This document shows positions 7,699-15,913 of a DNA stretch of 64,000 nt, in pieces. A program made the translations under genes and the position numbers. This DNA comes from Candidatus Manganitrophus noduliformans (GTDB lineage Bacteria > Nitrospirota > Nitrospiria > SBBL01 > Manganitrophaceae). The DNA is taken from positions 124,001 through 188,000 of the forward strand of contig NZ_VTOW01000005.1 in NCBI RefSeq assembly GCF_012184425.1. The letters run 5' to 3'. Position 1 is the stretch's first letter. Each line of letters opens with the position of its first letter. The notes under the pieces were generated by a model that had not been told where the DNA came from, did no database searches, and was given only the letters and a program-made list of their open reading frames with translations.

Positions 7699-8568
7699 AT
7701 GGCTGATCGGATGAAGGAGTCGGAGAAATTGAGCGAAGACGCGCTCTTCGCCATGATTGATCCTCATAATCTTCCAAAACATGTCGCGATCATTATGGAT
7801 GGAAACGGCCGGTGGGCCGCCCAGAAAAACCTTCCCCGTATCGCCGGCCATCGAAGGGGAATCCAATCGGTGCGCGAGATCGTGACATTCTCCCGGAAAT
7901 TGGGAATAGAAGCCCTGACCCTCTTTGCTTTCTCGAATGAAAACTGGAATCGGCCAGCTCCGGAAATATCTCAACTGATGATGCTTTTGGAGAGATACTT
8001 AAAGCAAGAGTTGAAGACGATGATGGAGAACGAGATCCGCTTTCGAACCATCGGACAGATCGAACGTCTTCCCTCTTCCGTGCTCCGGATGATCCGATCG
8101 GTTGAAGAGAAAACAGAAAAAAATAAAAGAATGACGCTGATCCTGGCATTGAGCTATGGCGGCCGGGCGGAGATGGTCGATGCGGTCCGGCGGATGATGG
8201 AGGAGTTTCAGGAAGAGAAAATCTCGATCAAAGATCTGGATGAAACACTCTTCTCCCGTTATCTCTACACGCAGGAGATTCCCGATCCCGACCTCATGAT
8301 CCGGACCAGCGGCGAAGTCCGGATCAGCAATTTTCTTCTATGGCAGCTTGCTTATACTGAGCTTTATTTCACCAAAACGTTTTGGCCCGATTTCAGGCGG
8401 AAAGACTTCCTCCTGGCCCTGCTCGATTACCAGGGAAGAGAGCGTCGATTCGGCTTGGTGACGGAACAGGTTTCTCATCCAGGCATCCCTCGAAAGGAAG
8501 GTTCCCCGGGTACTTCCGTGAAACGATTGTTGGAAGACCTTCAGGGGGGAGAAGAGCGTGAATTTTAA
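7699..8568 (+). CDS. uppS: Isoprenyl transferase (undecaprenyl diphosphate synthase)
   Basis: A 289-residue cis-prenyltransferase that condenses isopentenyl diphosphate with farnesyl diphosphate to make undecaprenyl diphosphate, the lipid carrier for peptidoglycan and polysaccharide. The diagnostic IIMDGNGRWA (catalytic Asp34) and GHRRG are near the N-terminus; LTLFAFSNENW and PDPDLMIRTSGEVRISNFL follow. It is longer than usual, with a Lys/Glu-rich N-terminal extension and a C-terminal tail (~40 residues). ATG 7699 has TAGGAAAG 8 bases upstream. The gene overlaps cdsA by 11 bases and starts an envelope/isoprenoid operon. Confidence 0.96.
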   Translation: MADRMKESEKLSEDALFAMIDPHNLPKHVAIIMDGNGRWAAQKNLPRIAGHRRGIQSVREIVTFSRKLGIEALTLFAFSNENWNRPAPEISQLMMLLERYLKQELKTMMENEIRFRTIGQIERLPSSVLRMIRSVEEKTEKNKRMTLILALSYGGRAEMVDAVRRMMEEFQEEKISIKDLDETLFSRYLYTQEIPDPDLMIRTSGEVRISNFLLWQLAYTELYFTKTFWPDFRRKDFLLALLDYQGRERRFGLVTEQVSHPGIPRKEGSPGTSVKRLLEDLQGGEEREF

Positions 8569-9376
8569 GTCGAGTCGTCTCGCGACGGCCGTCGTGCTTC
8601 TCCCGATTCTTTATCTTCTTATTCAATATCTTCCGCCAGGTTTCTTTTTCCTTTTTGCCGCCGCGGTTATTCTTCGGGTGCAATACGAATTCTACCTTCT
8701 CGTTTTTCAGAATCGGGAGAAGGTTCCGATCTTCACCGGTTTGGGGCTCGGCTTTCTTTTCTCTTGGAGTTATTATCGGGCCGATCTCTTCTGGGGAGGG
8801 GGATCTGGTCCGGCGGTCGTCACCCTTTCGTTGATGGCCGTTTTGATCGTCACTCTCTTTTCTTTTCGCGACATCAAGACAACATTGACTCATTCCGCTG
8901 CCGTCTTCCTGGGGATCGTTTATATTTCCGGCTTTCTCAGCCACCTCATCCTCCTTCGGCAGATGGCTCAGGGAAGCGCGTTGATTCTCTTCCTTCTTCT
9001 GATTGTCTGGGCGGGAGACGCGGCCGCTTATTACGTCGGAAGGTCGATGGGGAGGCATAAACTCTATCCGGAAGTGAGTCCCAACAAGACGATCGAGGGG
9101 GCGATCGGCGGTTTGTTCGGAAGCTTTCTTGGAACGCTCGCGGCCCAATTCACCTTTCTTCCTATTTTTAAAGGGGTTGATTTCATTTTGATTCCTCTTC
9201 TGGTCGGCGGGATGGGCCAACTAGGCGACCTGGCGGAATCGATGATGAAGCGAAGCGCCGGCGTCAAAGACTCCAGCGCCTTGATTCCGGCCCACGGCGG
9301 TCTTTTCGATAAGCTGGATTCTGTTGCCTTTGCCGCCCCAGTCCTTTATTATTACCTCTTTTGGGTGAAAGGGTAG
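8558..9376 (+). CDS. cdsA: Phosphatidate cytidylyltransferase
   Basis: A 272-residue, multi-pass membrane enzyme making CDP-diacylglycerol from phosphatidate and CTP. About seven hydrophobic segments are visible. The family signature is at the C-terminus: MMKRSAGVKDSSALIPAHGG followed by LFDKLDS, with Lys where the consensus often has Arg. GTG start at 8558, preceded by GGGGGGAGAAGA and overlapping the uppS end by 11 bases, indicates coupling. The uppS-cdsA-dxr-rseP order is common in bacteria. Confidence 0.95.
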   Translation: MNFKSSRLATAVVLLPILYLLIQYLPPGFFFLFAAAVILRVQYEFYLLVFQNREKVPIFTGLGLGFLFSWSYYRADLFWGGGSGPAVVTLSLMAVLIVTLFSFRDIKTTLTHSAAVFLGIVYISGFLSHLILLRQMAQGSALILFLLLIVWAGDAAAYYVGRSMGRHKLYPEVSPNKTIEGAIGGLFGSFLGTLAAQFTFLPIFKGVDFILIPLLVGGMGQLGDLAESMMKRSAGVKDSSALIPAHGGLFDKLDSVAFAAPVLYYYLFWVKG

Positions 9377-9416
9377 GAAAGCTAGGTTCAGCAGCTAGGT
9401 TCAATAGAGAGACCTG

Positions 9417-10577
9417 ATGAAAAAAATCGTGATCCTCGGCTCGACCGGTTCGATCGGCACCAATACGCTGGATGTCATCCGTCGTTTTCCCGATCACTTT
9501 CAGGTCGTTGGTTTGACGGCCCGATCCAACAATGTTAAGCTAGAAGAACAAATCCGGCGGTTTAAGCCGAAGGTCGTTTCTTTGTCGGATGAAAAAGCCG
9601 CCCTTGCCCTTGGAAAGAAGTTTCGGCGAGCCGGCGTCGAAGTATTGGCAGGGGAGGCCGGAACAGTGGAAGTGGCCCGGATGGCCGAGAGCGATCTGGT
9701 TGTCTCGGGCATGGTGGGAGGGGCGGGACTTCTTCCGACCTTTTCTGCAGTTCAAAGCGGCAAGAGCGTGGCGCTGGCCAACAAGGAAACGCTGGTCATG
9801 GCGGGGGAGATCATCCAACGCGAGGCCCTGCGGAAAAAGGTCCAGATCCTCCCGATCGACAGCGAGCACTCCGCGATCTTTCAAGTGATGGTTTCAGAGC
9901 GGCCTCAAGATGTCCGGAGGATCATCCTAACGGCATCGGGGGGGCCGCTTCTTCGTTTTTCCAACAAGGCGAAGCGGACCGTTTCTCCCAGAGAGGCGTT
10001 GGCCCATCCGACGTGGAAGATGGGTCCGAAGATTTCGATCGATTCCGCCACCCTGATGAACAAAGGGTTTGAAATTATGGAAGCGCGGTGGCTCTTCGAC
10101 GCGCCTCCTGAAAAAATTGACGTTGTGATCCACCATCAAAGCATTATCCATTCCATGGTAGAATTTGTGGACCGATCGGTCGTTGCCCAAATGGGACTCC
10201 CTGATATGAGGGTCCCCATTTCTTATGCGCTTCATTATCCGGAGCGAGCGCCGCTTTCCCTCCCTTCGCTGAGCTTGGATGAGATCGGGCAGCTTACCTT
10301 CGAGAAGCCCGATTTGAAAGCATTTCCCCTCCTGTCTTGCGCGTACGAAGCACTTAAGGCGGGGGGATCGGTTCCGGCCGTTCTCAATGCGGCCAATGAA
10401 GAGGCGGTGGAAGCCTTTTTATCGGAGAAGATCGGCTTTCTCAATATTCACAAGGTGATCCGTCGCACCATGGATGCTCATTTGCCCACTGCGATTCGTA
10501 CGCTGGACGATGTGATCTCAGCGGACCGCGGGGCCCGGCTGGAGGCCCGCCGGCAAATTCAGAGATGCAGCGCATGA
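9417..10577 (+). CDS. dxr: 1-deoxy-D-xylulose-5-phosphate reductoisomerase
   Basis: A 386-residue enzyme of the MEP isoprenoid pathway converting DXP to 2-C-methyl-D-erythritol 4-phosphate with NADPH. The N-terminal Rossmann motif is ILGSTGSIGTNTLDV; the central active site shows ANKETLVMAGE, PIDSEHSAIFQ and SATLMNKGFEIMEARWLF; HHQSIIHSMVEF follows. Length is normal. It lies 40 bases after cdsA. Together with ispG downstream it shows that this organism uses the MEP rather than the mevalonate route. Confidence 0.97.
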   Translation: MKKIVILGSTGSIGTNTLDVIRRFPDHFQVVGLTARSNNVKLEEQIRRFKPKVVSLSDEKAALALGKKFRRAGVEVLAGEAGTVEVARMAESDLVVSGMVGGAGLLPTFSAVQSGKSVALANKETLVMAGEIIQREALRKKVQILPIDSEHSAIFQVMVSERPQDVRRIILTASGGPLLRFSNKAKRTVSPREALAHPTWKMGPKISIDSATLMNKGFEIMEARWLFDAPPEKIDVVIHHQSIIHSMVEFVDRSVVAQMGLPDMRVPISYALHYPERAPLSLPSLSLDEIGQLTFEKPDLKAFPLLSCAYEALKAGGSVPAVLNAANEEAVEAFLSEKIGFLNIHKVIRRTMDAHLPTAIRTLDDVISADRGARLEARRQIQRCSA

Positions 10578-10610
10578 AAATCTCAGCGGCAGATCGGAAG
10601 GAGTAGGAGC

Positions 10611-11687
10611 ATGTTTAGTTTATCGGCCATCGTGACCTTCCTCATTGTGTTGGGGGTATTGGTCTTTGTTCATGAGTTCGGTCATTATATTGTCGCCCGT
10701 TTCTGCGGAGTTCAGGTGCAAACCTTTTCGTTGGGGTTTGGGCCGAGACTTTTCTCTCGTAAATGGGGGCCGACGGAATATTGCATCTCGATCATCCCAT
10801 TGGGGGGGTACGTCCGGTTGCTGGGGGACGATCCGAAGGAAGAGATTAGCCCGGAGGAGCGCGACCGGTCGTTCTTGACCCAAAGCGTGAAGAAGAAGAT
10901 CGCCATTGTTGTGGCCGGTCCTCTCTTTAATCTTCTCCTCGCGCTGTTTATTTTTGTCGGCGTCTTCATGACCGGGGTTCCTTCGTTGACCTCTGAAGTC
11001 GGCGAGGTCCAGCCGAGCTCCGCCGCGGGGCAAGCCGGCATGCAGCCGGGAGATCGGATCGTCGAGATTGAAGGGAAGCCGATCAACCAATGGGAGGAGA
11101 TCCGCGAGACGCTGCAGATGAATGGGGGAAAAGAGCTCCAGTTTGTCGTCGAGCGGGAGGGACAAAGAGTGAATCTGAAGATCACCCCGATGTTGAAGGA
11201 GACCCAGGATGTCCTTGGAGACTCCCACCAGCTCTGGCTGATCGGCATTCTTCCGAAGGGAACCCACACGATCAAGCAGTATGATCCGCTGACGGCGGCG
11301 ATGATGGGGGCCGAACGGACCTGGGAGATGATCTCTCTGAACGTGACCGGGATTTTTAGGCTCATTCAGGGGAGAATCTCGTCCGATTCGATCGGCGGCC
11401 CGATCCTGATCGCCCAGATGGCGGGCCAGCAGGCGAATGAGGGGATCTTGAATGTGGTCCTCTTCATCGCCATTCTCAGCATCAACTTGGGAATCATCAA
11501 CCTCTTTCCCATCCCCATTCTGGACGGCGGCCATCTTCTTTTCTTCATCATCGAAGGGATCATGGGCCATCCGCTGAGCCTGAAGACGCGGGAGATCGCT
11601 TCACAGGTGGGACTCTTCATCATCATCTCACTCATGGTGTTCGCGTTCTACAACGATATTATGCGGTTGTTTATTAAACAAGGATGA
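10611..11687 (+). CDS. rseP: Site-2 zinc metalloprotease RseP
   Basis: A 358-residue intramembrane protease. The zinc motif HEFGH is in the first transmembrane helix (residues ~21-25) and the second metal site is in LFPIPILDGGHLLFF near the C-terminus. A single PDZ domain (~125-200, with GQAGMQPGDRIVEIEGKPI) sits in the periplasmic loop, whereas E. coli RseP has two. The family cleaves membrane-bound anti-sigma factors during envelope stress and clears signal-peptide remnants. It lies 33 bases after dxr. Confidence 0.95.
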   Translation: MFSLSAIVTFLIVLGVLVFVHEFGHYIVARFCGVQVQTFSLGFGPRLFSRKWGPTEYCISIIPLGGYVRLLGDDPKEEISPEERDRSFLTQSVKKKIAIVVAGPLFNLLLALFIFVGVFMTGVPSLTSEVGEVQPSSAAGQAGMQPGDRIVEIEGKPINQWEEIRETLQMNGGKELQFVVEREGQRVNLKITPMLKETQDVLGDSHQLWLIGILPKGTHTIKQYDPLTAAMMGAERTWEMISLNVTGIFRLIQGRISSDSIGGPILIAQMAGQQANEGILNVVLFIAILSINLGIINLFPIPILDGGHLLFFIIEGIMGHPLSLKTREIASQVGLFIIISLMVFAFYNDIMRLFIKQG

Positions 11688-11688
11688 G

Positions 11689-11773
11689 GGTAGGGGCGCA
11701 CCGATGTGTGCGCCCGCCTTTTGTTTCTTCCGTTGGATTTGAAACAGGGCGGACACACAGGTCCGCCCCTACC
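11689..11773. repeat. Composite palindromic repeat between rseP and ispG
   Basis: GGTAGGGGCG (11689-11698) and CGCCCCTACC (11764-11773) form a perfect 10-bp terminal inverted repeat around 65 bases. Inside are two hairpins of the same plan: GGGCGCAC with GTGCGCCC (11694-11715) and GGGCGGAC with GTCCGCCC (11747-11768), each with a 6-base loop. The first is followed by GCCTTTTGTTT and could terminate rseP transcripts. It resembles dispersed REP or MITE-like elements; a related short copy lies at 61742-61770. Confidence 0.7.
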
Positions 11774-11787
11774 GGGTTGGGAAACAG

Positions 11788-12879
11788 ATGAAAGTGACCC
11801 GCAGGAAGACGAGACAAATCTCGGTCGGCTCGGTGAAGATCGGGGGGGATGCACCGGTGGTGGTCCAATCGATGACCACCTCCGATACCCGAGATGTCGC
11901 CGCCACCGTCGCCGAGATCAAACGGCTCGAAGAGGTCGGCTGTGAGATCGTCCGCGTCGCCGTCCCGGAGAAAGAATCGGCCGAAGCCCTTCCGAAAATC
12001 CGCGCCCAAATCCGCATTCCGCTGATTGCCGATGTTCATTTCGACTACCATCTCGCAATGGCCGCGCTGGAGGCGGGGGTAGATGGGCTTCGATTGAATC
12101 CCGGCAACATCGGATCTCGCGAGCGGGTTGAACGTGTCGTCAAAATGGCGAAAGACAAGGGGGTGCCGATCCGGATCGGCGTCAACGCCGGCTCCCTGGA
12201 GCGGGAGCTTCTGGAAAAGTACGGTTATCCGACGGCCGAAGCGATGGTCGAATCGGCGATGCGCCATATCGAGATCTTGGAGTCGCTCGGCTTCTATGAT
12301 ACAAAGGTTTCGTTGAAGGCCTCGCATGTCGGCCTGGCGGTGGAGGCGTACCGGCTCTTCTCGAAGCAGTCGGATTATCCGCTTCATCTCGGCATCACCG
12401 AGGCGGGGACCGCCGCCACCGGCGCCGTGAAGTCGGCCGTCGGGATCGGCATTCTCCTCTCCGAGGGGATCGGGGATACGATCCGGATCTCCTTGGCGGC
12501 CGACTCCACCGAAGAGGTCCGCGTCGGCTATGAAATTCTCAAATCTCTCAACCTCCGAAAACGAGGGGTCAATGTCATCGCCTGTCCCACCTGCGGCCGC
12601 CTTGAAATCGACGTGATCAAGCTGGCGGCCACATTGGAATCGAAGCTCGGCCACATCACCGAGCCGATCGACATCTCGGTCCTCGGCTGCGTGGTAAACG
12701 GCATCGGGGAAGGGAAAGAAGCCGACATCGGCATCGCCGGAGGGCGCGGCGTCGGGCTTCTTTTCCGAAACGGCGAAATCATCCGGAAGGTCCCCTCCGA
12801 GCAACTGGAATCGGTCCTCTTGTTCGAGGTGGAGCAACTCGTTAAAGAGAGAAAGGCCTTGAAAGAGGGGAGGGGGTAG
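11788..12879 (+). CDS. ispG: 4-hydroxy-3-methylbut-2-enyl-diphosphate synthase
   Basis: A 363-residue iron-sulfur enzyme of the MEP pathway that reduces 2-C-methyl-D-erythritol 2,4-cyclodiphosphate to HMBPP. The N-terminal TIM barrel includes [12 protein letters not shown] and [11 protein letters not shown]. The C-terminal cluster-binding motifs are ACPTCGR, about residue 269, and [11 protein letters not shown], about 305, giving three Cys plus the Glu ligand. Length fits the two-domain bacterial form. It is separated from rseP by the palindromic repeat and followed closely by proS. Confidence 0.96.
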   Translation: MKVTRRKTRQISVGSVKIGGDAPVVVQSMTTSDTRDVAATVAEIKRLEEVGCEIVRVAVPEKESAEALPKIRAQIRIPLIADVHFDYHLAMAALEAGVDGLRLNPGNIGSRERVERVVKMAKDKGVPIRIGVNAGSLERELLEKYGYPTAEAMVESAMRHIEILESLGFYDTKVSLKASHVGLAVEAYRLFSKQSDYPLHLGITEAGTAATGAVKSAVGIGILLSEGIGDTIRISLAADSTEEVRVGYEILKSLNLRKRGVNVIACPTCGRLEIDVIKLAATLESKLGHITEPIDISVLGCVVNGIGEGKEADIGIAGGRGVGLLFRNGEIIRKVPSEQLESVLLFEVEQLVKERKALKEGRG

Positions 12880-12926
12880 GCGCCCACCGCCTCCCTCCTC
12901 CCTCCTCCCGTTCTTTTGATTTTAAG

Positions 12927-14660
12927 ATGCGTTACTCCAAACTTCTCATACCGACATTGCGTGAAGATCCGACCGAAGCGGAGGTGATCAGCCACCGCCT
13001 GATGATGCGGGCGGGGATGATCCGGAAAGTTTCCGCCGGAATTTATAATTTTCTTCCGGTCGGACTCCGTGTTCTCTCTAAAGTTGCGAAGATTGTCCGG
13101 GAAGAGATGGAGCACGCTGGCGCCCAGGAGATCTTGATGCCGGCGCTTCAGCCGGCGGAGCTTTGGCAGGAGACCGGCCGGTGGCAGCAATACGGCAAGG
13201 AGCTGATGCGCCTCAAGGACCGGCATGACCGCGACTTCTGTCTCGGTCCGACGCATGAGGAGGTCATCACCGATCTGGTCCGGCGCGAGGTGAAATCATA
13301 CCGCCAGCTTCCGATCAATCTTTATCAAATCCAGACTAAATTTCGCGATGAAATCCGCCCCCGTTTCGGTTTGATGCGCGGGCGCGAGTTCGTCATGAAG
13401 GATGCCTACAGCTTCGACGCCGACCTGGAGGGGGCGAAAGAAAACTATAAGAAGATGTACGACGCCTACCATAAGATCTTCAGCCGTCTCGGTCTCCGAT
13501 TTCGCGCGGTGGAGGCCGACACCGGCTTGATCGGCGGCAGCTCCTCGCACGAGTTTATGGTCTTGGCGCAGACCGGCGAGGAGGGGATCGCCTCCTGCAC
13601 GAAGTGCGACTATGCCGCGAATGTCGAACGGGCGGAATTAAAAAAGGGGGCCGGGGGCCGGGGGCCGGGGGCCGGGGAAGTGAAAGGCTTGGAGAAAGTT
13701 CAAACGCCGGACAAGAAAACAGTAGAAGAGGTGAGCGCTTTTTTGAAGGCGACGCCGCCCCAGCTGGTGAAGACCCTTCTTTTCTCGGCCGACGGGCGGC
13801 CTCTGGCGGTGCTGGTTCGCGGGGATCATCAGGTCAATGAGATCAAGGTCAGGCGCCTCCTCGGCGTATCCGATCTCATTCTGGCCGACGCGGGAAAAGT
13901 CGAAGCCTGGACCGGCGGACCCTCCGGATTTTCCGGACCGGTCGGCCTAAAAAATATCGAAATCATAGGCGACCTTTCCGTGGAAGTCATGCCGGAGTCG
14001 ATCGTCGGCGCAAACGAAAAAGATGCCCACTATCTGCATGCGGTTCCCGGACGGGATTTCAAGGTCGATCGTTTCGCCGATCTCCGGAATGCCGTGGCAG
14101 GGGACGCCTGTCCCCGGTGCGGCGCGCCGGTGTCGATCGATCGCGGCATCGAGGTGGGGCATGTTTTCATGCTGGGAACGAAGTATAGCGAGGCGATGAA
14201 AGCGACCTTCCTCGATTCGAAGGGGGAAGAGCAATTCTTTGTCATGGGGTGTTACGGCATCGGGGTCTCCCGGATCATCGCGGCGGCGATCGAGCAGAAC
14301 CATGACGAAAAGGGAATCATCTGGCCGATGCCGATCGCGCCGTTCGCCATCCATATCATCCCCGTTCAGGATCAATCGGAGCGGGTGATGATCACCGCGG
14401 AGTTGATCTACGGGTCGATGATCCGTGCCGGGATCGAGACGATTATCGAAGACCGCTCCGAGCGGGCCGGGGTCAAGTTCAATGATGCCGATCTCCTCGG
14501 CGTCCCTTACCAGGTCGTCCTCGGCGAGAAGAATCTCCACGAAGGATTTGTGGAACTGAAGAACCGCCGCACCGGCGAAAAACAAAAGGTCGAAGTTGAA
14601 AAAGCGATCGACCACCTCATCGAATTAGTTCAAGGTCCCAGGCCTCAGCCCGCTTCTTAA
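12927..14660 (+). CDS. proS: Prolyl-tRNA synthetase (bacterial type)
   Basis: A 577-residue class II aminoacyl-tRNA synthetase. Motif 1 and 2 regions appear as GAQEILMPALQPAELWQETG and FRDEIRPRFGLMRGREFVMK; motif 3 is in GCYGIGVSRIIAA. Between motifs 2 and 3 is the INS editing domain (~235-390) that deacylates Ala-tRNAPro. The anticodon-binding domain is C-terminal. A Gly/Pro/Ala-rich stretch at about residue 240 is encoded by a GGGGGCC tandem repeat. It ends the dxr-rseP-ispG-proS run, followed by a terminator. Confidence 0.97.
   Translation: MRYSKLLIPTLREDPTEAEVISHRLMMRAGMIRKVSAGIYNFLPVGLRVLSKVAKIVREEMEHAGAQEILMPALQPAELWQETGRWQQYGKELMRLKDRHDRDFCLGPTHEEVITDLVRREVKSYRQLPINLYQIQTKFRDEIRPRFGLMRGREFVMKDAYSFDADLEGAKENYKKMYDAYHKIFSRLGLRFRAVEADTGLIGGSSSHEFMVLAQTGEEGIASCTKCDYAANVERAELKKGAGGRGPGAGEVKGLEKVQTPDKKTVEEVSAFLKATPPQLVKTLLFSADGRPLAVLVRGDHQVNEIKVRRLLGVSDLILADAGKVEAWTGGPSGFSGPVGLKNIEIIGDLSVEVMPESIVGANEKDAHYLHAVPGRDFKVDRFADLRNAVAGDACPRCGAPVSIDRGIEVGHVFMLGTKYSEAMKATFLDSKGEEQFFVMGCYGIGVSRIIAAAIEQNHDEKGIIWPMPIAPFAIHIIPVQDQSERVMITAELIYGSMIRAGIETIIEDRSERAGVKFNDADLLGVPYQVVLGEKNLHEGFVELKNRRTGEKQKVEVEKAIDHLIELVQGPRPQPAS
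13646..13677 (+). repeat. GGGGGCC tandem heptamer inside proS
   Basis: Four perfect copies of GGGGGCC (13646-13673) followed by GGGG. Because the unit is 7 bases, the three reading phases alternate and give a Gly/Ala/Arg/Pro-rich linker at the edge of the editing domain. Five G-runs on the plus strand could form a G-quadruplex. Gain or loss of one unit would shift the proS frame. Confidence 0.85.
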
Positions 14661-14686
14661 ATTTCTCAATCCGAATCTGTTCCGCA

Positions 14687-14715
14687 GGGCGATTTTCGTG
14701 ATCGCCCTATTTTTT
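14687..14715 (+). terminator. Rho-independent terminator after proS
   Basis: GGGCGAT (14687-14693) pairs with ATCGCCC (14701-14707) across a 7-base loop and is followed by TA and six T. It lies 27 bases after the proS stop and ends the isoprenoid/envelope operon. Confidence 0.75.
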
Positions 14716-14765
14716 AATGTCGTGTATTTCTTTCTATTCGACTCAAACTGATCCCTACCGACCCA

Positions 14766-14794
14766 TTTCCTTACGCATCCCCCTTCCCTATAAT
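14766..14794 (+). promoter_or_regulatory. Possible promoter of rpsD-hsp20-lon
   Basis: A perfect TATAAT at 14789-14794 has only a weak -35 candidate, TTTCCT, 17 bases upstream (14766-14771). Transcription would start near 14801, giving a leader of about 70 bases before rpsD. The -10 is convincing and the -35 is not, so an activator or another sigma factor may be involved. Confidence 0.4.
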
Positions 14795-14874
14795 AGAAAT
14801 AGACGCAAAAAGATCGCCCTTGTCTTTTGTAGATTCGGACTTATTTCTATAAGACCTGCTGAGAAAGGAAGCGT

Positions 14875-15471
14875 ATGGGTGCAAAGCGGGAACCGAGACA
14901 TAAAACCTCCCGGCGCTACGGGATGGACCTCTTCGGTACGGGGGGAGCGTCTCTCCAGCGCCGGTTGAATGTTCCTCCGGGGGGAAGCCGCGGCGTACGC
15001 CGGCCGACGGAGTATGCCCGCCAACTGCGCGAAAAGCAAAAGGTCAAAGATATCTATGGCGTGCGGGAAGCGCAGTTCCGTCGATATGTAGCCGAAGCGC
15101 AGCGTTCGGGAGAGCCGCTGGGGCGGGCCTTGTTGGAGATGCTCGAGCGCCGCCTGGATAATGTGGTTTATCGGTTGGGGCTGGCGCGGACCCGTTTGAT
15201 GGCGCGTCAGATGATCGCGCATCGGCACGTTCTGGTGAATGATGAGACGGTGACGATCTCCTCTTATCTTGTCTCCCCTGGCGAGAAGATCGGCTTGAAA
15301 GAAGGGGCGTTGGCGATGCCGGAGGTGCAGGATGAAATGGCGGCGCGCCAGCCGACGGTTTCCTGGCTCCGCCGTGAGAACGGAGGGGGGGAGGTGACCG
15401 ACCGGCCCCATCGGGAAGAGATCGATCTTGAGATCGATGAAGCGTTGATCGTTGCGTTCTACACCCGTTGA
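14875..15471 (+). CDS. rpsD: Ribosomal protein S4, cysteine-less form
   Basis: A 198-residue S4, the 16S-rRNA-binding assembly protein of the small subunit. QLREKQKVKDIYGVREAQFR and LLEMLERRLDNVVYRLGLAR are unmistakable, followed by the S4 RNA-binding domain (ARQMIAHRHVLVNDETVTIS). The N-terminus lacks the zinc-binding cysteines found in C+ forms (it reads GAKREPRHKTSRRYGMDLF). It is outside any ribosomal operon and is co-oriented with hsp20 and lon, so it may be a second, zinc-independent copy. Whether another rpsD exists cannot be judged here. Confidence 0.95.
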   Translation: MGAKREPRHKTSRRYGMDLFGTGGASLQRRLNVPPGGSRGVRRPTEYARQLREKQKVKDIYGVREAQFRRYVAEAQRSGEPLGRALLEMLERRLDNVVYRLGLARTRLMARQMIAHRHVLVNDETVTISSYLVSPGEKIGLKEGALAMPEVQDEMAARQPTVSWLRRENGGGEVTDRPHREEIDLEIDEALIVAFYTR

Positions 15472-15502
15472 CCGGCTGGGTTATGCGACCACAGGAGGGA
15501 AT

Positions 15503-15913
15503 ATGCGCTATCGCTTGATACGTTACCGCTACGCGGAGGTCGCTCAAGATGCGCCGCCGCAATCTTTGGAAGATTTATGGGGATCCCGGCGCCGCGTGAT
15601 GGTGGCCCGGCCCCAATGGCGGCCGCCGGTCGATCTTTATGAGACCGAAGATCGGCTGATCGTGAAAGTGGAGATCGCCGGATTGAGGGAAGAGGATTTT
15701 GAGATCACCCTTTATGACGATACATTGGTGGTGGAGGGGGTGCGCTCCTGGCTGCTTTCCGATGCGGCGCGCTTTCACGCGATGGAGGTTCGTTACGGTC
15801 CTTTTCGGATCGAAGTGCCTGTTGTACCGAATATCGATCGCGAGCAGGTCAGCGCCCGATATGAACTCGGCTTTCTCTGTGTGATCTTACCGAAAATGGA
15901 GGTGAATCGATGA
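15503..15913 (+). CDS. Hsp20/alpha-crystallin small heat shock protein
   Basis: A 136-residue holdase chaperone. The alpha-crystallin domain spans ~40-130: PPVDLYETEDRLIVKVEIAG, LREEDFEITLYDDTLVVEG, ending with the ARYELGFLCVILPK strand. The ATG at 15503 has a strong ACAGGAGGG upstream; the longer frame from 15452 would overlap rpsD without a ribosome binding site. Its stop overlaps the lon ATG (ATGA), so chaperone and protease are translationally coupled. The usual C-terminal IxI motif is not obvious. Confidence 0.92.
   Translation: MRYRLIRYRYAEVAQDAPPQSLEDLWGSRRRVMVARPQWRPPVDLYETEDRLIVKVEIAGLREEDFEITLYDDTLVVEGVRSWLLSDAARFHAMEVRYGPFRIEVPVVPNIDREQVSARYELGFLCVILPKMEVNR

Noticed and set aside
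8393-9220. 275-residue antisense frame across uppS and cdsA
   Set aside because: Highly charged low-complexity translation opposite two well conserved genes; a shadow frame.
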